A stretch of 64,000 nt of DNA from Bog-756 sp963699055 (GTDB lineage Bacteria > Actinomycetota > Acidimicrobiia > Acidimicrobiales > RAAP-2). Under the pieces are notes generated by a model. That model had not been told where the DNA came from, did no database searches, and worked only from the letters and a program-made list of their open reading frames with translations. The position numbers were made by a program, and so were the translations under genes. The DNA is taken from positions 248,001 to 312,000 of the forward strand of contig CAVOTA010000001.1 in assembly GCA_963699055.1 (NCBI GenBank), read 5' to 3'. Every line of letters begins with the position of its first letter. Positions within the stretch are counted from its first letter, which is position 1. Positions 60,819-64,000 of this stretch are shown here, piece after piece.

Positions 60819-61487
60819 ATGCGCCGTCCACGCCGAACCCGAGACGACCTGCGGGACCGACTCCTCGACTCCGCGCTCGAGGAGTTCGCCGCCAAGGGAT
60901 TCGACGGTGCGTCGACGCGTTCGATCGCGGAGCGCGCCGACGCCTACCAGCCCCAGATCAACTACCACTTCTCCTCGAAGGAGGCGCTGTGGGAGGTCGC
61001 GGTGGACCATCTCTTCGGCCTGCTGGCCGGCGAGGTCGGTGACGTCGCTCACCTGGGGGAGATCGGGGACGCCGTCGAACTCGGCTGGGCGCTGGCCGGC
61101 GTGCTCCGACGGTTCGTCGGATTCGCCTCCGCCCACCCGGAGCTGAACCGGATCATGGTGCGTGAGGGGGCCGAGGACGGCGCCCGTCTCCGCTGGATGG
61201 TCGAACATCACGTCCGTCCCTGGTACGACGGCACCCGACTGGTGTGGGAACGGCTGGGCGGGGCCGGGATCGCGGCACCGATCCCACCGGACCGGGTCTA
61301 CTGGGTGATCGTGGGCATGTCGTCCCTGCCCTTCGTGAACGCGCCGGAGGTCCGCATCCTCACGGGAGAGGATCCCACCGGCCCGGCATGGGTCGGTGCC
61401 CAGGCGGACGCCGTCGTGGCGACGTTGCTTCCCGGTCTCTCCCGTGCCCACGTCGGGGCGCCGGCGTTCCGTGACCCGGGAGGGTGA
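60819..61487 (+). CDS. TetR-family transcriptional regulator
   Basis: This 222-residue protein has an N-terminal TetR domain (LRDRLLDSALEEFAAKGF, ASTRSIAERADAYQPQINYHFSSKEALW) with the helix-turn-helix at about 30-55. The C-terminal region is a helical ligand pocket of TetR_C type (PELNRIMVREGAEDGARLRW). It probably represses itself and the divergent PPOX gene through the palindromes in their shared 25-bp promoter. Confidence 0.9.
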   Translation: MRRPRRTRDDLRDRLLDSALEEFAAKGFDGASTRSIAERADAYQPQINYHFSSKEALWEVAVDHLFGLLAGEVGDVAHLGEIGDAVELGWALAGVLRRFVGFASAHPELNRIMVREGAEDGARLRWMVEHHVRPWYDGTRLVWERLGGAGIAAPIPPDRVYWVIVGMSSLPFVNAPEVRILTGEDPTGPAWVGAQADAVVATLLPGLSRAHVGAPAFRDPGG

Positions 61488-61908
61488 CGGACGTCGCCCG
61501 GTACGGCCCACCGTGCTGCTCCGATGGTCACCCCGGTCCAGGGCGCTGCCGTGTTTCCCGCGAGAGCTCATCCGACCAGGGCGTTGGCGTGGCGGTGCTC
61601 CGTCCCGTCCTCGGCCTTGCGATGGCCGACGATCGCCATGTGCGTCTCGCTACCGCTCCCGGCGACGATCGCCTGCCATCCGGCGATCGAACGGCCCACG
61701 TCGTCCCGATCGACGGGAAGTAGGAGGCGGGACCGCGCTTCGGCCACGGGGGAGACCGCTCCGTCACGACTGATCCCTCGACCTCGGTGGACATGCGAGC
61801 CGTGCCAGGTGTCCCATCGTCCGGTTGCCTCCCGCTGGACCTACCTGCTGGAGGCGGCGATGCCCTGTCCGCGTCTGCCGGCGACACCCGGTGCGTCGAC
61901 CGGAGCGC
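61488..61908. other. Region without recognised gene; one short minus-strand ORF possible
   Basis: No known family lies in these 421 bp. The minus strand holds an open frame from about 61843 to 61568 with good coding-like composition but no ATG until late. Confidence 0.4.
61568..61747 (-). CDS. Possible small protein of 59 residues
   Basis: The frame starts at GTG 61745-61747 and stops at 61568-61570. It reads VAEARSRLLLPVDRDDVGRS then GWQAIVAGSGSETHMAIVGH, a balanced protein-like composition with GC-rich third positions. The open frame extends upstream to a TAG at about 61843 without an ATG, so the true gene may be longer or decayed. No family is recognised. Confidence 0.3.
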   Translation of the reverse strand: MAEARSRLLLPVDRDDVGRSIAGWQAIVAGSGSETHMAIVGHRKAEDGTEHRHANALVG

Positions 61909-62232
61909 CTACGGTTGCGGGTCCACCGCCCTGACGGTGACATCGCCCAGGAAGGTGTGACCGCTGATCCTGAGGGAGTGGTCGGGGTCGGCCGGTGCCA
62001 CATCGGCGACGGTGCAGTGCAGATGGTCGTTGTCCGCTCGACCCGACATCTCCACGCGCGTACCCGGTCGGACCAGCACCTCGACGTCACGGCAGACGGC
62101 GTAGGCGTCGATGTGGACCCTGGTGGGGAGCGTCCGGGAGTTCGTCAGGTCGATGGTCACGTCACCGAACAGGGCCAGGGCTCCGAGTGCCTCCTCGACG
62201 TCCCAGGTCCGGGAGCGCGCCCCCTTGTGGAA
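61909..62232 (-). pseudogene. LiaF C-terminal-like fragment with upstream in-frame TAG
   Basis: The frame ALGALALFGDVTIDLTNSRT, then EVLVRPGTRVEMSG and ISGHTFLGDVTVRAV follows the two-strand repeat of the LiaF/DUF1707-type cell-wall-stress domain (FGDV...V-x-V-x-x-G...FGGV). Upstream the same frame continues with RHRWLLGLEPFFEGG but is broken by TAG at 62233-62235, so the N-terminal part is lost. A short product from GTG 62160 (83 codons) remains possible. Confidence 0.45.
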
Positions 62233-62404
62233 CTATCCACCCTCGAAGAAGGGCTCCAGGCCGAGCAGCCACCGGTGACGGACCCGTCCCCGGTGAGGTG
62301 TCGCCTGGAGGCTGGCGTCGGGATCGGGCACGTTCAGATCCTGCTGCACGTATCGGGGGGCGCCCAGAGGCGAAGGTCCCGGTCGCCGGGCGGCGGAGTC
62401 CGCA

Positions 62405-62674
62405 CTACGTCGGCAGTCGCTCCGTCAGGTGGACGGTGACGGTGTCCCCCTCGGCCTTGCCCAACTTCCGGCGCAGCTCCGCCCTGATGGGCAGCTTGTG
62501 GGTCCCGTCGCCGAGAGCCATGAAGGAACTCTCGAACGGCAGGTCGTCCACCGTCCCCCTGACCTTGACGAGGCCCCGGGTGCCGAAGTACTCGGCCGAG
62601 CCCTCCATGACGACGTAGGTCCACCCACCCTTGGCGGGACTCTTCTGCAACTCGGCCTGGAACGTCGTGTCCAT
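62405..62674 (-). CDS. DUF1905-domain protein
   Basis: This 89-residue beta-barrel protein starts at ATG 62672-62674 after GGAGGAGG. The hallmark pattern TFQAELQKSPAKGGWTYVVM, then VKVRGTVDDLPFESSFMALG and LPIRAELRRKLGKAEGD matches the DUF1905 (AbrB-like barrel) family, often fused to or next to YdeI-type proteins. Function unknown. Confidence 0.85.
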   Translation of the reverse strand: MDTTFQAELQKSPAKGGWTYVVMEGSAEYFGTRGLVKVRGTVDDLPFESSFMALGDGTHKLPIRAELRRKLGKAEGDTVTVHLTERLPT

Positions 62675-62811
62675 CCCGTCCTCCTCCGGAAACCTCGACC
62701 TGCTGCACGGCCGGCACGAACCGGTGGGAACCACCGGTCGGTGTCACCGGCCTCGGGACCGGCGGTGCACCGTTCGGGCTGCCTCCCCGGCCGTGTGCTG
62801 CGCCCGATCCG

Positions 62812-64000
62812 TCAGCCGATGTTGCGCTCGTGCCCCTCCCAGTACGGCGCGCGCAGCTCCCGCTTCAGCACCTTGCCCGACGGGTTCCGGGGGAGTTCGG
62901 CCACGAAGTCGATCGAGGTCGGGCACTTGTAGTGGGCGAGCCGTCCGCGGGTGGCGGCCAGGATGTCAGCGGCCAGGGCGTCGTCGTTCCCCTCGGCACC
63001 GGGCGCCCGGACCACGACGGCCTTGACGGTCTCGCCCCAGCGCTCGTCGGGGATCCCGATCACCGCCGCGTCCACCACCCCCGCATGGGCCAGGAGGGCG
63101 TTCTCCACCTCCGCCGGGTACACGTTCTCCCCACCGGACACGATCATGTCCTTGATCCGGTCGTGCAGGAACAGGTAGCCGTCCTCGCTCAGCCACCCGG
63201 CGTCGCCGGTGCGGAACCAGCCGTCCTCGGACAGCACCGCGGCCGTCTCCGCCGGCTTGTTCCAGTAGCCGAGCATGTTCTGGTCCGAGCGGGCCAGGAT
63301 CTCACCCACCGCTCCAGGGGGAAGTGGTTCCCCGGTGGCCGAGTCCACGATCCGGAGCTCGACGTGCGAGAAGGGCCGGCCCGCCGAGCGCAGCAGCTCG
63401 GCCCGGGGTCCGTCGGGATCGTGGTCCTCGGGCAGGAGGGACGTGATGGCTCCGGTGGTCTCGGTGAGCCCGTACACCTGGGCGAACGAGCACCCGAGTG
63501 CTTGGATCGACTTGACCAGTACGTCCTCGCTGATCGGGGCCGCCCCGTAGAAGATCGTGCGCAGCGAACTCACGTCGGTGTCGGCCAGTTGCGGCGTGGC
63601 CAGGAGGAACATCAGGACGGCGGGCACCACGAACGTGTCGGTGATCCGGTGCTCGTCGATGATGCGCAGGATCTCGACGGGGTCGATGTCCCGGACGATC
63701 ACCGAGTGACCGCCACGCGACATGCCCGACAGGGCCCAACCCGTGCCACCGATGTGGAAGAGAGGCATGGCGACCATGGAGACCGTGTCCCCGGCGACGG
63801 CGAACACCTCGACGGCCCCGGCGAGGATGGTCGACAGGTTGCGGGCCGAGATCATCACGCCCTTCGGCAGTCCGGTGGTTCCCGACGTGTAGAGCTGGGT
63901 GATGACGTCGTCGGCTCCCGGTTCGAAGCCGGGGTCCGCCACCGGGCCCGCCCGACCGGCGTCACGCCAACCGGGGTACTCCGCCAACGGCACGTACCTG
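62812..64000 (-). CDS. Acyl-CoA synthetase/AMP-ligase (5' truncated by window edge)
   Basis: At least 396 C-terminal residues of an ANL-superfamily enzyme are present: the P-loop YTSGTTGLPKGVMIS, then YGLTETTG (A5), DGWFRTGDAG (A7), DRIKDMIVSGGENVYP (A8) and the C-terminal catalytic Lys in NPSGKVLKREL (A10). It activates a carboxylate as acyl-AMP and then acyl-CoA; the chain-length specificity is not readable. The coding frame continues past position 64000, so the N-terminus is outside the window. Confidence 0.9.
   Translation of the reverse strand, partial: RYVPLAEYPGWRDAGRAGPVADPGFEPGADDVITQLYTSGTTGLPKGVMISARNLSTILAGAVEVFAVAGDTVSMVAMPLFHIGGTGWALSGMSRGGHSVIVRDIDPVEILRIIDEHRITDTFVVPAVLMFLLATPQLADTDVSSLRTIFYGAAPISEDVLVKSIQALGCSFAQVYGLTETTGAITSLLPEDHDPDGPRAELLRSAGRPFSHVELRIVDSATGEPLPPGAVGEILARSDQNMLGYWNKPAETAAVLSEDGWFRTGDAGWLSEDGYLFLHDRIKDMIVSGGENVYPAEVENALLAHAGVVDAAVIGIPDERWGETVKAVVVRAPGAEGNDDALAADILAATRGRLAHYKCPTSIDFVAELPRNPSGKVLKRELRAPYWEGHERNIG

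Noticed and set aside
61484..61723. Small ORF overlapping the TetR stop as GTGA
   Set aside because: The overlap geometry is suggestive but the product lacks secondary-structure character, and a better coding-like frame lies on the opposite strand.

Overview
The window is high-GC DNA that looks chromosomal and actinobacterial. Several signs point to the class Acidimicrobiia: a secreted protein with six GYW-x-VASDGGIFA(F/Y)GDA-type repeats, frequent TANNNT boxes 5-8 nt upstream of start codons (leaderless transcripts), DUF664/DinB, DUF1214 and DUF5678 proteins, and an A-type RNase P RNA. The lineage is inferred from gene content; no 16S rRNA or tRNA gene was seen.

Layout. (1) 1-4.8 kb: a truncated polytopic membrane protein and an enoyl-CoA hydratase homologue on the minus strand, then a secreted repeat protein. 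(2) 5.1-22.8 kb: a cell-surface polysaccharide locus. Its core is a divergent pair of operons. The minus operon (14970 to 9961) encodes a Wzz/BY-kinase-like protein with a degenerate P-loop, a sulfotransferase, a secreted membrane-anchored TIM-barrel glycosidase-like protein and a second sulfotransferase. The plus operon (15075 to 21160) encodes an O-antigen-ligase/polymerase-like protein, a GT4 glycosyltransferase, a third sulfotransferase, a flippase and a membrane-anchored coiled-coil protein, every junction overlapping by 1-4 bp. Two more glycosidase-like paralogues and a secreted PQQ-type propeller flank the core. The likely product is a sulfated exopolysaccharide with its own processing enzymes. 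(3) 23.3-33.2 kb: two further PQQ-propeller paralogues, a large secreted propeller/LamG protein, and a SipW-type signal peptidase followed by a 30-codon leader ORF and two TasA/camelysin-like proteins, which suggests a protein-fibre matrix system beside the polysaccharide locus. (4) 33.4-48.6 kb: an EamA exporter coupled to an XRE-cupin regulator, small unknown proteins, a YVTN propeller, a Tat-exported phospholipase C-like phosphoesterase, a TetR-like regulator, two alpha/beta hydrolases, a lipoprotein, a cupin, an APH-type kinase and a class B penicillin-binding protein. (5) 48.8-51.6 kb: a complete IS3-family element that has removed the 5' end of a tyrosine integrase, whose stop codon lies 31 bp from the 3' end of rnpB. 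(6) 51.7-64 kb: xseA-xseB, a probable sugar-binding-fold protein, a DUF1214/sulfotransferase pair, a frameshifted methyltransferase, a PaiB-like flavoprotein, a dienelactone hydrolase, a DinB protein, a PPOX/TetR divergent pair, a broken LiaF-like fragment, a DUF1905 protein and a truncated acyl-CoA synthetase.

The strongest candidate for an undescribed system is the combination of regions 2 and 3: sulfated-polysaccharide synthesis, three catalytically equipped secreted glycosidase-like paralogues, three cysteine-conserved secreted propellers and a SipW/TasA-like fibre operon within about 28 kb. Functions there are inferred from family membership and gene order; nothing in the window names the polymer.
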